From Streptomyces sp. CB03234 (GTDB lineage: Bacteria; Actinomycetota; Actinomycetes; Streptomycetales; Streptomycetaceae), in NCBI RefSeq assembly GCF_001905885.1, contig NZ_LIYH01000005.1, positions 248,001 to 312,000 of the forward strand: DNA of 64,000 nucleotides, given 5' to 3'. Positions 41,492 to 49,238 of the stretch are shown piece after piece. Numbering within the stretch: position 1 is the first letter of the stretch; every line of letters begins with the position of its first letter. A program made the translations under genes and the position numbers. The notes under the pieces were generated by a model. The model saw nothing but the letters and a program-made list of their open reading frames with translations, had not been told where the DNA came from and did no database searches.

Positions 41492-42607
41492 TCACCAGAG
41501 GGCGCTGGAGGCAGCCGCGGGTGTCTTCGCTGCCTCGTCTTCCTCTTCCTTCAACCGGGCCAGCAGCAGGCCAAGACGATCGTTGCTGATCGGCTGGTGT
41601 GCCCGGACGGCCTGCTTCACGGCGTCACGACTTATCCGTCCGGCCTTCTCCGAAGCCGCCCGTGCGATCGGCAGTAGATCCGCCAGCCACTCATCGTCGA
41701 CCTCCCGGTCCTGCGGGGACTCGGTGCCGTCCGGGACGGGGGTCTTTTCCCCGTCCGCTTGGGTGCGGACCGTCACCGAGACGGAGGGTTCGGCTGCCGC
41801 CGGCGCCGCCGTAGCCGCCCCTCGGTCCGCCGGGGCGGCGGGCGGTCCGTCCGCCTGGTCCGGCGCCGCACCCGCGCTGTCCGCACCTGCGGAGGAGTTG
41901 CTATTCGGCTCGTCGTCATGAGGCTCACCGGTATGAGCAAATTCGGGCTTCAGCAGGTCCACTCGGGCGCCAGCAGGGCTGTCCGCCGCGGACGAACGAG
42001 CCGGAAGGCTTCGCGTTTCGTCCGCCGCCGCCCCCATCGGACGAGGAGGCTCCGGCTGGCCCGCGATGCCGCCGAGCGGCGAGACGTCTCGGCGGACCGG
42101 TCCGGGACCGCTGTCTGTGCCGTCCCGGACCGACAATTCGGCGGTCCGCGCCATCAGGATGTAGAGGTGCACGGAACCCGCCAGCGCAAGCGGTGCGAGC
42201 GTCGACAACACACCGACGACGCTGTCCGCGAGGTGGAGCGCGGACCGTCCGGCCTGCGGACCGTGGTTCAGCGTGATGGCGTGCAGCGCGTTCGCGCCGA
42301 GACTCGCGCCGGTGGCCGCGAGGAAGAGAAACCACGTGTACAGACGAGCGACGAAGCGCTGGTGGCGTAGGAGCACGATCGCCCGGACGCCGTACGCAAT
42401 GAACCCGTCGATGAACACGGGGAACAGGTAGCTCAGTGCCTCCCGCGCATGTATCGCAATGGCGATCTGCCGCAGTGCGTCGTAGGAGAACGCGAAGCCG
42501 GCCGCGCCGAGCAGGATGATCGCCGAGCGGTCCCAGGCCGTCATACCGCGGAGGCTGTAGACGCCCTGCGGCTCCGGCGCCGTCGACACTATGTGCGGCC
42601 GAGACAT
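41492..42607 (-). CDS. DUF2637 domain protein (SpdA-like), with C-terminal HTH
   Basis: 371 residues. Four membrane segments in residues 28-160 (AIILLGAAGFAFSYDAL, LSYLFPVFIDGFIAYGV, LYTWFLFLAATGASLGA, VVGVLSTLAPLALAGSVHLYIL), which is DUF2637. A long Pro/Ala/Asp linker leads to a helical, HTH-like C-terminus (ISRDAVKQAVRAHQPISNDRLGLLLARL). DUF2637 proteins with such tails are frequent on conjugative Streptomyces plasmids and are linked to plasmid spread (Spd). TGATG overlap with the upstream gene. Confidence 0.8.
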   Translation of the reverse strand: MSRPHIVSTAPEPQGVYSLRGMTAWDRSAIILLGAAGFAFSYDALRQIAIAIHAREALSYLFPVFIDGFIAYGVRAIVLLRHQRFVARLYTWFLFLAATGASLGANALHAITLNHGPQAGRSALHLADSVVGVLSTLAPLALAGSVHLYILMARTAELSVRDGTDSGPGPVRRDVSPLGGIAGQPEPPRPMGAAADETRSLPARSSAADSPAGARVDLLKPEFAHTGEPHDDEPNSNSSAGADSAGAAPDQADGPPAAPADRGAATAAPAAAEPSVSVTVRTQADGEKTPVPDGTESPQDREVDDEWLADLLPIARAASEKAGRISRDAVKQAVRAHQPISNDRLGLLLARLKEEEDEAAKTPAAASSALW

Positions 42608-43026
42608 CAGAGGTTGCCTCCGTCACGAGGGTCAATCGACTGCCAGGCCGGGGTCTGGGAGAGCAACTGTCCGAGCTGTTCCAGGGACGTCACCTCGTGC
42701 ACATGCTGACTCGGGCAGCTCACACATGAGACCCGCAGCAGGATGCGCTCCGTACCTCCTTGGTCGGTGTAGTACAGCTCCAGGTGCTGTCCACCGACGG
42801 TGTCGAGCGACGCGAAGGCTTGCAGGTGTTCTTCGAAGGAGAGGAGCCCCAGGACCTCCCAGTCGAGGGTGACCGCCTCGTCACCCAGAAGACGGCGTGC
42901 GTACTTCGTCGCCGCTGTGATGGACCTCGGGCCCCAGGTGCGGAAGGCGTTCTCCCGCGCGGCTGTGCGCCGCTCCTCGGCGGTCGTGAGGCGCTTGGCC
43001 GCAGCGAACATAAGCGGGTGACTCAT
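42607..43026 (-). CDS. hypothetical protein (139 aa)
   Basis: 139 residues beginning MSHPLMFAAAKRLTTAEERR (ATG 43026, ATGA overlap with the DUF4326 gene). Helical start, then beta-rich end with RVSCVSCPSQHVHEV, a CxxC near a His pair that may bind metal. No recognised family. Co-translated with DUF4326 and DUF2637 genes. Confidence 0.6.
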   Translation of the reverse strand: MSHPLMFAAAKRLTTAEERRTAARENAFRTWGPRSITAATKYARRLLGDEAVTLDWEVLGLLSFEEHLQAFASLDTVGGQHLELYYTDQGGTERILLRVSCVSCPSQHVHEVTSLEQLGQLLSQTPAWQSIDPRDGGNL

Positions 43027-43379
43027 CGGGGGCCTTCCAGGAAAAAGCGGGTTGGGACCGTGTCGCCTTCGACGGATTCGTTGGCGAGGCGGAGGAGCAC
43101 GTCCGCGTGACACGGCATGTCGAGGGGGCATGTGCACATCAGGTCGAGGCCGCGTAGCGCTCGCGCGAACCGGGCCGCGTAGCAGCGGCCCACCGGGCCC
43201 CGGAGCGTGGCGGCGAAGAGGTCTACTGCCTCCGCCGCGTCCATCGGCGGGCCGAGTGGAGAAGGAGAGCGGTCACCCGCCTTGAACGGGTTCTCGTACC
43301 GACTGCAAGGGCCGACGTATGCACAGGCTGTGGACAGTGCTGCGGCGTCTCCAGACCCTCCGCGAAGACGGACGGGCAT
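43023..43379 (-). CDS. DUF4326 family protein
   Basis: 118 residues. DUF4326 landmarks: YVGPCSRYENPF early, EAVDLFAATLRGP in the middle and the C-terminal LRGLDLMCTCPLDMPCHADVLLRLAN with clustered Cys/His. DUF4326 proteins occur on phages and plasmids; a nucleotide or DNA-modification link has been suggested but is unproven. Start overlaps the DnaC-like stop (TGATG). Confidence 0.85.
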   Translation of the reverse strand: MPVRLRGGSGDAAALSTACAYVGPCSRYENPFKAGDRSPSPLGPPMDAAEAVDLFAATLRGPVGRCYAARFARALRGLDLMCTCPLDMPCHADVLLRLANESVEGDTVPTRFFLEGPR

Positions 43380-44104
43380 CAGGCTGCCCTCCCGCCACGG
43401 CGCCGGTCAGCACCGATCATCGGCACGAGGCTCGTCACCATCTCGGCCAGACGGCTCGCCACCCGAGCCCCGACGAAGTCGGTCAGGTCCGGCCCGTTGT
43501 CGTCGCGAGCGGGCAGGTTAGAGGTGATGATCGTTGGCAGGCAGTGGTTGTACCTGTAGTTGATGAGCCGATACGTCACCTCCTCGGTCCACTCCGAGGT
43601 CTTCGCCGTACCGAGGTCATCGAGCAGCAGGTACTGCACCTCGCTGAGCTTCCTCAGCTCCCGCTCCGCCGCCCCCATGACATGGGACGGGCGCAGGTTG
43701 CCGTACATGTCCGCCGAGTTGACGGCGATCAGCTCGAACCGCTCGGGGCCGCCGGCCGCGATCCGCCTCAAGGCTCCATAGGCTTGGTGAGTCTTGCCCG
43801 TCCCGGTGAGGCCGGTGAGGAGTAGGGCGCCAGCGGCAGCATTGTCTGCGAGAGCGCGATCGGCCCAGGCCATGACCTCCGGGACCGTCGCTTCAGCGTC
43901 ACCGAACCGGGGAGGGGTCGCGGTCCGCCACCGGCTCAGCGCGTACTCGGCGCGAGCGCGATGGTGCCATTCGCGGTCGCCCGGGTTTTCTTCCGGTGAG
44001 TCGTCGGCAGGGCTGTCAGGCACGACCTGAATTCCTTTCGTGGCGAGTATTCGTTCCAGGGCGCGCATTGACCTGGCGCTGCCCGCGCGTTCCGGCTCCG
44101 CCAT
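43379..44104 (-). CDS. DnaC/IstB-like ATPase, probable helicase loader (Rep2-like)
   Basis: 241 residues from ATG 44104. AAA+ core with Walker A GLTGTGKTH (98-106), Walker B YLLLDDLGTAKTSEW (about 157-171), sensor PTIITSNLPARD and RVASRLAEM. Helicase loaders of this kind pair with a DNA-binding initiator, here the gene just upstream (2-nt gap). The pair matches the lambda O/P-like rep1-rep2 arrangement described for Streptomyces linear plasmids such as pSLA2, as far as I recall. Confidence 0.85.
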   Translation of the reverse strand: MAEPERAGSARSMRALERILATKGIQVVPDSPADDSPEENPGDREWHHRARAEYALSRWRTATPPRFGDAEATVPEVMAWADRALADNAAAGALLLTGLTGTGKTHQAYGALRRIAAGGPERFELIAVNSADMYGNLRPSHVMGAAERELRKLSEVQYLLLDDLGTAKTSEWTEEVTYRLINYRYNHCLPTIITSNLPARDDNGPDLTDFVGARVASRLAEMVTSLVPMIGADRRRGGRAA

Positions 44105-44106
44105 GG

Positions 44107-44958
44107 TCAAAATCCGTTCTGGTAAGCGCTGGGTTCGGCTGTGTTCTGAAATGGCACCCAGCCGCCGGTCTGGCGCCGCAGGGGAACGACGTTGCCCTGG
44201 GATGCCGCAGCGGGGGCGTGCGACGGGAGGTCCGCCCAGATGCGGAGCAGGTAGCGGGCCGACTGCGGCGGTCGATCTGCGTTCCACCGCCGAGCGACCA
44301 TCTCGACTAGCCGGTCAGGTCCCCAACGGCCTGCGAGAGCTGTTACCCGATCCCATTCCGATTCGGTCAGCCGCCATCCCACGAGCATGCCGACACCGGT
44401 TATGGCTGTTACCAGCTCCTTGGCGCCATCGGGAACCTTGACCGATTCCTGATTGGTGGCGCGGCTCTCGCGGTTCGACCCAGGCAAGCTAGCTTGCTTT
44501 TTAGTGGTGGTAATACTCCCGTAGGGAGTATTACCACCACGCGCACGCGAGGACGAAACTTCCGAATCGCGGTGCAGAGACTTCCCACTTGCAGCCGTCG
44601 AGGCAGATTTCTTGGAAGGGGCTTCCTGGAAGTGTGTTCCCTCTCCCGGCGCTTCGGAAGGCGAAGTGGGAACTTCCGTCTCTGTCTCGGCGACCTTGTT
44701 GACCAGAAGTATCGAGTAGCTGTTTGGGTTCGAGGCGCCCCCTCCGCGCTCGTGGCTGAGTTCACCGAGCGTCGCCAGCTCGCCGAGGCACTTCGTTATT
44801 GAACGCGGGGTGAGACGGGTGATGGTTGCTATCTTTTCCAAGGTCAGCGTTGCCCTGCCCTTATCGTCGGCCTCACGGGCGAGTGCCAGCATGACGAGAC
44901 GGGAACCCCTGCACGACTTGGAGTGTGTCCAAACCAATTCAGTCGCTATATCGCTCAT
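44107..44958 (-). CDS. winged-helix replication initiator-like protein (Rep1-like)
   Basis: 283 residues. Winged helix at about 1-75 (VWTHSKSCRGSRLVMLALAREADDKGRATLTLEKIATITRLTPRSITKCLGELATLGEL), like the DNA-binding part of phage/plasmid initiators and DnaD-type proteins. The middle (about 90-170) is disordered and Ser/Lys/Thr-rich, and a helical C-terminal domain (TESEWDRVTALAGRWGPDRLVEMVARRW) would contact the loader. The DNA for the disordered middle holds the palindrome and repeats annotated at 44484-44672, as in plasmids whose origin lies inside the initiator gene. Confidence 0.75.
   Translation of the reverse strand: MSDIATELVWTHSKSCRGSRLVMLALAREADDKGRATLTLEKIATITRLTPRSITKCLGELATLGELSHERGGGASNPNSYSILLVNKVAETETEVPTSPSEAPGEGTHFQEAPSKKSASTAASGKSLHRDSEVSSSRARGGNTPYGSITTTKKQASLPGSNRESRATNQESVKVPDGAKELVTAITGVGMLVGWRLTESEWDRVTALAGRWGPDRLVEMVARRWNADRPPQSARYLLRIWADLPSHAPAAASQGNVVPLRRQTGGWVPFQNTAEPSAYQNGF
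44484..44672. other. candidate replication origin inside rep gene
   Basis: Visible elements: 14-bp palindrome GCAAGCTAGCTTGC (44484-44497) followed by TTTTT; perfect 17-bp arms at 44504-44520/44524-44540 (GTGGTGGTAATACTCCC, loop GTA); then several GGAAG/CTTCC repeats, including AAGTGGGAA at 44664-44672 and its complement TTCCCACTT at 44582-44590. It is AT-richer than the rest and falls in the low-complexity linker of the initiator. Function as oriV is inferred. Confidence 0.5.
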
Positions 44959-45317
44959 CGGAAACTCCCGTCAGCTATCGCTATGCGGCGGGCGAGGGAA
45001 AGGCCAAAGGAGTGGTCATCTTCGGGTACGTACCCGTTTTGATGCGGCTCGGGAGTGAGGTACAGCGTGCCGGTGGGGAGATAGAAGTCATGGGTGCGGC
45101 GCCAGTCGGCAGCGTCGCCGAACTTGCGCCTGATCATGCGGGCCACCATTTCTCCGGATCGGCGGTCAATGAGCATGCGGTAGAAGTCCGATTCGAACAG
45201 GTGGGTAACAGACTGGCGTTCTGGATATACCCGCACTAGAACGGCCGTGGGTGCTATTTCGCGGATCGCGGCACCGAGATTCACGCACGGCGAAGCGCCG
45301 GGCTCGTTTTGTGGCAT
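44955..45317 (-). CDS. hypothetical protein (120 aa) upstream of rep
   Basis: 120 residues beginning MPQNEPGASPCVNLGAA (ATG 45317, with GGAAG about 9 nt upstream), ATGA overlap with the initiator gene. Contains TAVLVRVYPERQSVTHLFESDFYRMLIDRRSGEMVARMIRRKFG and DFYLPTGTLYLTPEP, alpha/beta. No recognised family. Its fixed coupling to rep suggests a role in replication control. Confidence 0.6.
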   Translation of the reverse strand: MPQNEPGASPCVNLGAAIREIAPTAVLVRVYPERQSVTHLFESDFYRMLIDRRSGEMVARMIRRKFGDAADWRRTHDFYLPTGTLYLTPEPHQNGYVPEDDHSFGLSLARRIAIADGSFR

Positions 45318-45382
45318 GGGGAGAACTTCCGTAATCGCAACGGCTACCGTACGAGGAGAATCGTTTCCTCGGTAGAGCTGAG

Positions 45383-45973
45383 TCAGGCAGCGTCGGCGCT
45401 GTGAACAGGCAGTGGCGCGGTCGTCCAGGACCGGGACTTCTGTCGGTGGCGTCGCGCGAGTTTCAAGAGGTAGTCGTGCGTGACGCCGAGCCCCCGAGCA
45501 ACAGCGGTAGGTTCGAGTGACGGGTCTGCCGCGAATCGAGCAATCACCGCGTCCCGCTCCGCCTTGTTGAGAACCGCGGTACAGCCCCGAAGGGCTCTCT
45601 GTATGGTTTCTTCGTTCACTCGCTGGTGCCACGCGGCGCGCAGTGCGGACCGCTCAGAGGCTAGGAGACCAGCCCGAATACCGAACTCGTCGTCGTACTT
45701 GAGCGATTCGACTAGACATCGGGCAGCCACAGCCAGCGGACACGATGCGCAGAGGTTGCGCGGCCGGTTAAAGGACGTACCCAGCTTGCTCTTTACCGCA
45801 TCAGGATCTTCGCGGGGGCCATCCCCAAGGGGGACGAAGATGTCGATGTCTTGGTTGGAGCACCGGGCTTCTTCTGCCCAGTGCTTCCCGGGGGCTTTCT
45901 TCGACTCTTCTATGAGAGGAGACCAGTCCCCCTGGTATGCAGCCTCGATGAGGCCGCGTATGTCAGTGCTCAT
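45383..45973 (-). CDS. WhiB-like (Wbl) protein with C-terminal HTH
   Basis: 196 residues from ATG 45973. Wbl proteins bind a [4Fe-4S] cluster through four Cys and control transcription with the main sigma factor. Here the Cys are 38 (EEARC), 75 and 78 (LCASC) and 86 (AARC), giving C-x2-C-x7-C; the usual spacing is C-x2-C-x5-C, so there is a two-residue insertion. The FGIRAGL turn (97-103) replaces G[VI]WGG. The last 90 residues add a second DNA-binding-like region (LEPTAVARGLGVTHDYLLKLARRH). Phage and plasmid Wbls are known; this one sits beside the rep genes. Confidence 0.85.
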   Translation of the reverse strand: MSTDIRGLIEAAYQGDWSPLIEESKKAPGKHWAEEARCSNQDIDIFVPLGDGPREDPDAVKSKLGTSFNRPRNLCASCPLAVAARCLVESLKYDDEFGIRAGLLASERSALRAAWHQRVNEETIQRALRGCTAVLNKAERDAVIARFAADPSLEPTAVARGLGVTHDYLLKLARRHRQKSRSWTTAPLPVHSADAA

Positions 45974-46031
45974 TTGTGTCTCGCGTTGTTCACGGCGCCA
46001 AGCGCTTACATGCACCCGAACGCAAAGGAGA

Positions 46032-46421
46032 TCAGAAACGCTGGCGCGAACGCTTGGAAGGCTGTAGCGACATCAGTGCCGACTCGCGTTCTTTCTCGCT
46101 CGCCATGCCCGGAGTTACCAGATGCATGTCCGAAATAGCGCGGAGGTCTTCCTCCGCGAACTGCACGAACTTCCCGAACTTCCGGTGAGGCAGCTTGGAG
46201 ATGTGTTCCCGTAGCCACTTTTCCGGGATGTTCAGCCGTTCGGCGGCTTCGCTGTATCCGATATGGAGACGCTTATCGCGAGGTTCTGACGTCCGGTTGG
46301 TTAGCAGTGCGTCGATGCCGCCGGCCTGAGCCAGCAGGTTGATTACGGCGGCGAGACCCTGCAATTCGGTGGGCTCAAAGGCGGCAGGTCCTACGTTCGC
46401 CGGTGCCACGGCCGACATCAT
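46032..46421 (-). CDS. HTH/excisionase-like DNA-binding protein
   Basis: 129 residues (ATG 46421, overlapping the upstream stop as ATGA). Excisionase-type motif IGYSEAAERLNIPEKWLREHISKLPHRKFGKFVQFAEEDL (about 53-92): helix-turn-helix plus a wing, in the pattern of MerR/Xis small regulators. N-terminal helical region of unknown role. Could be a regulator of the rep operon or an excision factor if the element integrates; no integrase gene lies nearby. Confidence 0.72.
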   Translation of the reverse strand: MMSAVAPANVGPAAFEPTELQGLAAVINLLAQAGGIDALLTNRTSEPRDKRLHIGYSEAAERLNIPEKWLREHISKLPHRKFGKFVQFAEEDLRAISDMHLVTPGMASEKERESALMSLQPSKRSRQRF

Positions 46422-46735
46422 GCTTCCAGTCCGCGGAGCTGAGCCGTCCGCAGGTCGAACGCATGGCCGCCCGAGGCTGCCCATCCGGCCTGCGGGAACG
46501 AGCGGATGATCCACCGTGCGATGGTCAGCGCCTTCGCGCGGGGGACACGGACGGCGTGCCCGCGCTCGTTTACGGCGGTGAGTCCCAGGTGGGGCCACAG
46601 GGTCCGGGGACCTTTGAGGCGGACCTCTACGACGGCAGCCTCGGGGGGCAACATGGACGTCAGCTGTGCGGCCAACCGTTCAGCGGGGCTCGAAACGATG
46701 TCCGGCTTGGGGTTGCAGCCCGCAGTAGGGGACAT
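46418..46735 (-). CDS. hypothetical plasmid protein (105 aa)
   Basis: 105 residues (ATG 46735). Contains LGLTAVNERGHAVRVPRAKALTIARWIIRSFPQAGWA and HAFDLRTAQLRG, a pattern I have seen in small Streptomyces plasmid and ICE proteins upstream of excisionase-like genes, with no known function. First gene of the leftward rep operon; a hairpin (46758-46766/46787-46795) lies in its leader. Confidence 0.65.
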   Translation of the reverse strand: MSPTAGCNPKPDIVSSPAERLAAQLTSMLPPEAAVVEVRLKGPRTLWPHLGLTAVNERGHAVRVPRAKALTIARWIIRSFPQAGWAASGGHAFDLRTAQLRGLEA

Positions 46736-46757
46736 GCGACACTCCTCTATGTGGTAC

Positions 46758-46795
46758 GCCGCTCCGTAGCGCCGTGCGAAAGGACACGGAGCGGC
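46758..46795 (-). promoter_or_regulatory. leader hairpin of the rep operon
   Basis: Arms GCCGCTCCG (46758-46766) and its complement (46787-46795), 22 nt before the start at 46735. The rest of the 346-bp divergent gap (46736-47081) holds no gene I can support. Confidence 0.45.
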
Positions 46796-46974
46796 TGTGC
46801 GAGTGATCGGTGCCCCTGTCGGGGGTTGCGGATCACGAGCTGTCTGGCGTCCGGGAGGTGCGAACTCTCGGGCGCCGATGGCGTTCAGGGGGAAGGAACG
46901 CGCACGAGTCGAGCGCGGCTTCTCCTCTCCACCGAGCCTTGCCCCAGGTGGGGTTCGACAGGCGGGCGAAGACA

Positions 46975-47001
46975 GAGGGGGGTGCGAACCCCCTCGTTTT
47001 T
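46975..47001 (+). terminator. rightward terminator-like hairpin in divergent region
   Basis: Arms GAGGGGG (46975-46981) and complement (46989-46995), loop of 7, followed by GTTTTT. Read rightward it has the form of a rho-independent terminator placed 80 nt before the XRE gene. Either it attenuates the XRE transcript or it ends a short RNA from the divergent region. Confidence 0.55.
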
Positions 47002-47043
47002 CGCTAAACTGAAGCTATCCCGGTTCCCAGAAAAAGTCAACAG

Positions 47044-47060
47044 ACCGAGGTTTCCTCGGT
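47044..47060. promoter_or_regulatory. probable operator of the XRE gene
   Basis: Palindrome ACCGAGG-TTT-CCTCGGT (47044-47060). Related half-sites are CCTCGTTTTT (46992-47001) and AAAAACGAGG (47068-47077); the last overlaps the ribosome binding site of the XRE gene. The arrangement suits autorepression. Confidence 0.6.
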
Positions 47061-47081
47061 TCGTCCAAAAAACGAGGTCCG

Positions 47082-47972
47082 ATGCCAGCTCGCCGCTTCG
47101 ATAGAGCCCGTGTGCGCGCGGTACGTCGAGCCGCCGAGGTCTCGCAGTCCGACGTGGCCTCTGCCCTTGGTGCTGCGGATTCGACGGTGGCGGGGTGGGA
47201 GTCGGGTGCAAGCGTCCCAGACCAGGAGAAGCTGCCCGCCCTTGCCAAGGTGCTCAAGCAGCCGCTTGACGACCTGTTCCCCCGCGACGGCTTGCCCGAC
47301 CTCACCGATCTGCGGTGCGACGCCGGCCTCTACCGGTACGAGATGGCAGCGGTCATTGGCACCAAGAGCGACGGTCCAGTGGCCGGCGCGGAGCAAGGCG
47401 TCCGGCGCCTCAAGGACAGGTACCTCCCTGCCTTGGCGAAGGCTTATCACGTGACCGAGGACGAGCTGAAGCGAGCGCAAGAGCGCTCCTTCGCTAAGGC
47501 CCGGGGTGAAGAGGTGAAGGGCGAGGCTGCCGCTGGCGCTGCGGTCGAGGGCCCTCCCCGAACGCTCGCCGAGAAGATCACCCACTTCTTGGAGCGCTCG
47601 TACCCGGCGGGGACGGCGCCGGATGACGAAGAGATCGCGGAGGCGGTGAACGCGCACGCGGGGTCGCAGGTCACCACAGCCGAGAACATCGAGGCCCTTC
47701 GAACGGGTGCTGACGAAGCCCCCACCCCGGTCGTCTTGGAAGGTCTCGCCGACTTCTTCGGCGTCACGCGTATGTACTTCGAGCCGGACGACGCCGTAGC
47801 CCGGCAGGTCTACGAGGGGCTTCGCCTGATGTCCGCGGCCAAGCAGGGGAAGGTGGGCCGAGTCCGAGCCCGCGGTCTCGGTGCCGAAGGTCTGCCGGCC
47901 GATGTCCTCTCGATCCTGAACGATCTCGCGAGCGAGCTGGACAAGAAGACCGACCCGGACGCCAACGGGTAG
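47082..47972 (+). CDS. XRE-family regulator with two HTH-like domains
   Basis: 296 residues. First HTH about 7-55 (VRRAAEVSQSDVASALGAADSTVAGWESGASVP), second about 70-120 (TDLRCDAGLYRYEMAAVIG...YLPALAKAYHV). A third, MADF-like region (about 160-250) ends with ADFFGVTRMYFEPDD, typical of phage and ICE repressors. Probably represses its own promoter at 47044-47060 and possibly the divergent rep operon. The ImmA/IrrE-like peptidase 3 kb away (50361) could act on it, as in ImmR/ImmA systems; that is inference. Confidence 0.82.
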   Translation: MPARRFDRARVRAVRRAAEVSQSDVASALGAADSTVAGWESGASVPDQEKLPALAKVLKQPLDDLFPRDGLPDLTDLRCDAGLYRYEMAAVIGTKSDGPVAGAEQGVRRLKDRYLPALAKAYHVTEDELKRAQERSFAKARGEEVKGEAAAGAAVEGPPRTLAEKITHFLERSYPAGTAPDDEEIAEAVNAHAGSQVTTAENIEALRTGADEAPTPVVLEGLADFFGVTRMYFEPDDAVARQVYEGLRLMSAAKQGKVGRVRARGLGAEGLPADVLSILNDLASELDKKTDPDANG

Positions 47973-48015
47973 TGCCCCGTCCCCAGGACTCAGGAAGTCA
48001 CGGAAACAGGGCACT
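47971..48015. terminator. short convergent inverted repeat
   Basis: AGTGCCC (47971-47977) and GGGCACT (48009-48015) between converging genes. Only 7 bp with a 31-nt loop, so a weak terminator candidate. Confidence 0.35.
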
Positions 48016-48027
48016 GACCGGCCACTT

Positions 48028-49215
48028 CTACTCCGCTGCGGCGTTCGGCTCGTAACGCAGGCCGGAGGCGAACACGGCGCGGACGTCCTTCAGCGCATCG
48101 AGCTCAGCGAGCGGGTCGCCGTCGACCAGAAGGAGATCCGCTCGATAGCCCGGAGCGATCCGCCCCGTGACGGAGCCCAGCCCCAGGGCCGTGGCCGCGT
48201 CGGACGTCGCCATGTCGATGATCGAAGCGTTCGGCAGGCCCAGGTACGAGTAGAACGACAGGGCCGGGACCAAGCCGTCGAAGCCCGCGCGCTGCACGCC
48301 CGCGTCGGTTCCTGCCATCAGGCGAACGCCAGCGTCGGCCATCCGCCGCACGAGGTCGAACATCGCAGCGGCGCGCTCCTCGCCGAAGAAGCGGGGCAAC
48401 ATCTGCCAGTGAGGGCTTACCGCCGGGCAGACAGCGATCCCCTGCGTGATGATCTTCTGGACCACGTCCGGGCGGAAGTCGAGGCCATCGCTCGTCATCC
48501 ACGTGCAGTGCTCGATGGTGTCCACGCCCGCCTCCACGGCGGCGGCGATGCCGTCGGCACCGTGCGCGTGGGCCGCGACGGGAACACCTGCCTTGTGGGC
48601 CTCGTCCACCAGGGCGGCCAGTTCCCCGGCGGTGAACTGGGACTGGTGGCTCTTGGGGCCGTCCTTCGTCAGTCCGCCACCAGTGACCATCGCCTTGATA
48701 ACCCCGGCGCCCGCCGCGAGGTTGCGTCGTACGAGGTTGCGGATCTCGGCTTCACCGGAAACCTCACCGCCGAGGAAGTGACAGTGCCCGCCCACGGTGG
48801 TTGCGGGGGTGCCTGCGGACACGATCCTCGGTCCCGGTGTACGACGATCGCTGATCTCCGCTGCTAGACGAAGCGCCAGCCCGCCCCGGTCACCGAGGTC
48901 ACGGACCGTGGTGACACCACTGTGCAGGAGCTGTTCCGCCCGCCGGCGCATGTCCTCGAACAGCACCTCATCCGTCGAGTTCTGGAGGGTGGCCACCGGA
49001 TCAGGCCCGCCGTCGAATGCGAGGTGAACGTGCGCGTCGATCAGCCCAGGCATGACGGTTCCGTCGAACGCGAACCGAGGTACGTTGACGCCGGCCTGCT
49101 GCTCGATCTCCTTACGCGGCCCGACAGCAGTGATCGAGTCGCCCTCGATGAGAACGGCACCGTCCTCCAGATAGGCCCCCGAGCCGACAAGCACACGGCC
49201 ACCGGTGATCAGCAT
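48028..49215 (-). CDS. amidohydrolase (imidazolonepropionase-like)
   Basis: 395 residues from ATG 49215, preceded by AAGGAGG (start 49242 rejected). Metal-dependent hydrolase: HxH in MPGLIDAHVHLAFDGG (about 55-68), carbamylated-Lys candidate in GAGVIKAMVTGG, metal His in VAAHAHG and IEHCTW, catalytic Asp in LMAGTDAG (about 310). Substrate unknown; close relatives hydrolyse prolidase-like or imidazolone-type substrates. Third gene of a leftward unit after the ImmA-like and DUF6545 genes, a grouping common on actinomycete elements. Confidence 0.88.
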   Translation of the reverse strand: MLITGGRVLVGSGAYLEDGAVLIEGDSITAVGPRKEIEQQAGVNVPRFAFDGTVMPGLIDAHVHLAFDGGPDPVATLQNSTDEVLFEDMRRRAEQLLHSGVTTVRDLGDRGGLALRLAAEISDRRTPGPRIVSAGTPATTVGGHCHFLGGEVSGEAEIRNLVRRNLAAGAGVIKAMVTGGGLTKDGPKSHQSQFTAGELAALVDEAHKAGVPVAAHAHGADGIAAAVEAGVDTIEHCTWMTSDGLDFRPDVVQKIITQGIAVCPAVSPHWQMLPRFFGEERAAAMFDLVRRMADAGVRLMAGTDAGVQRAGFDGLVPALSFYSYLGLPNASIIDMATSDAATALGLGSVTGRIAPGYRADLLLVDGDPLAELDALKDVRAVFASGLRYEPNAAAE

Positions 49216-49238
49216 CTTGCCTCCTTGATCATCGCGGG

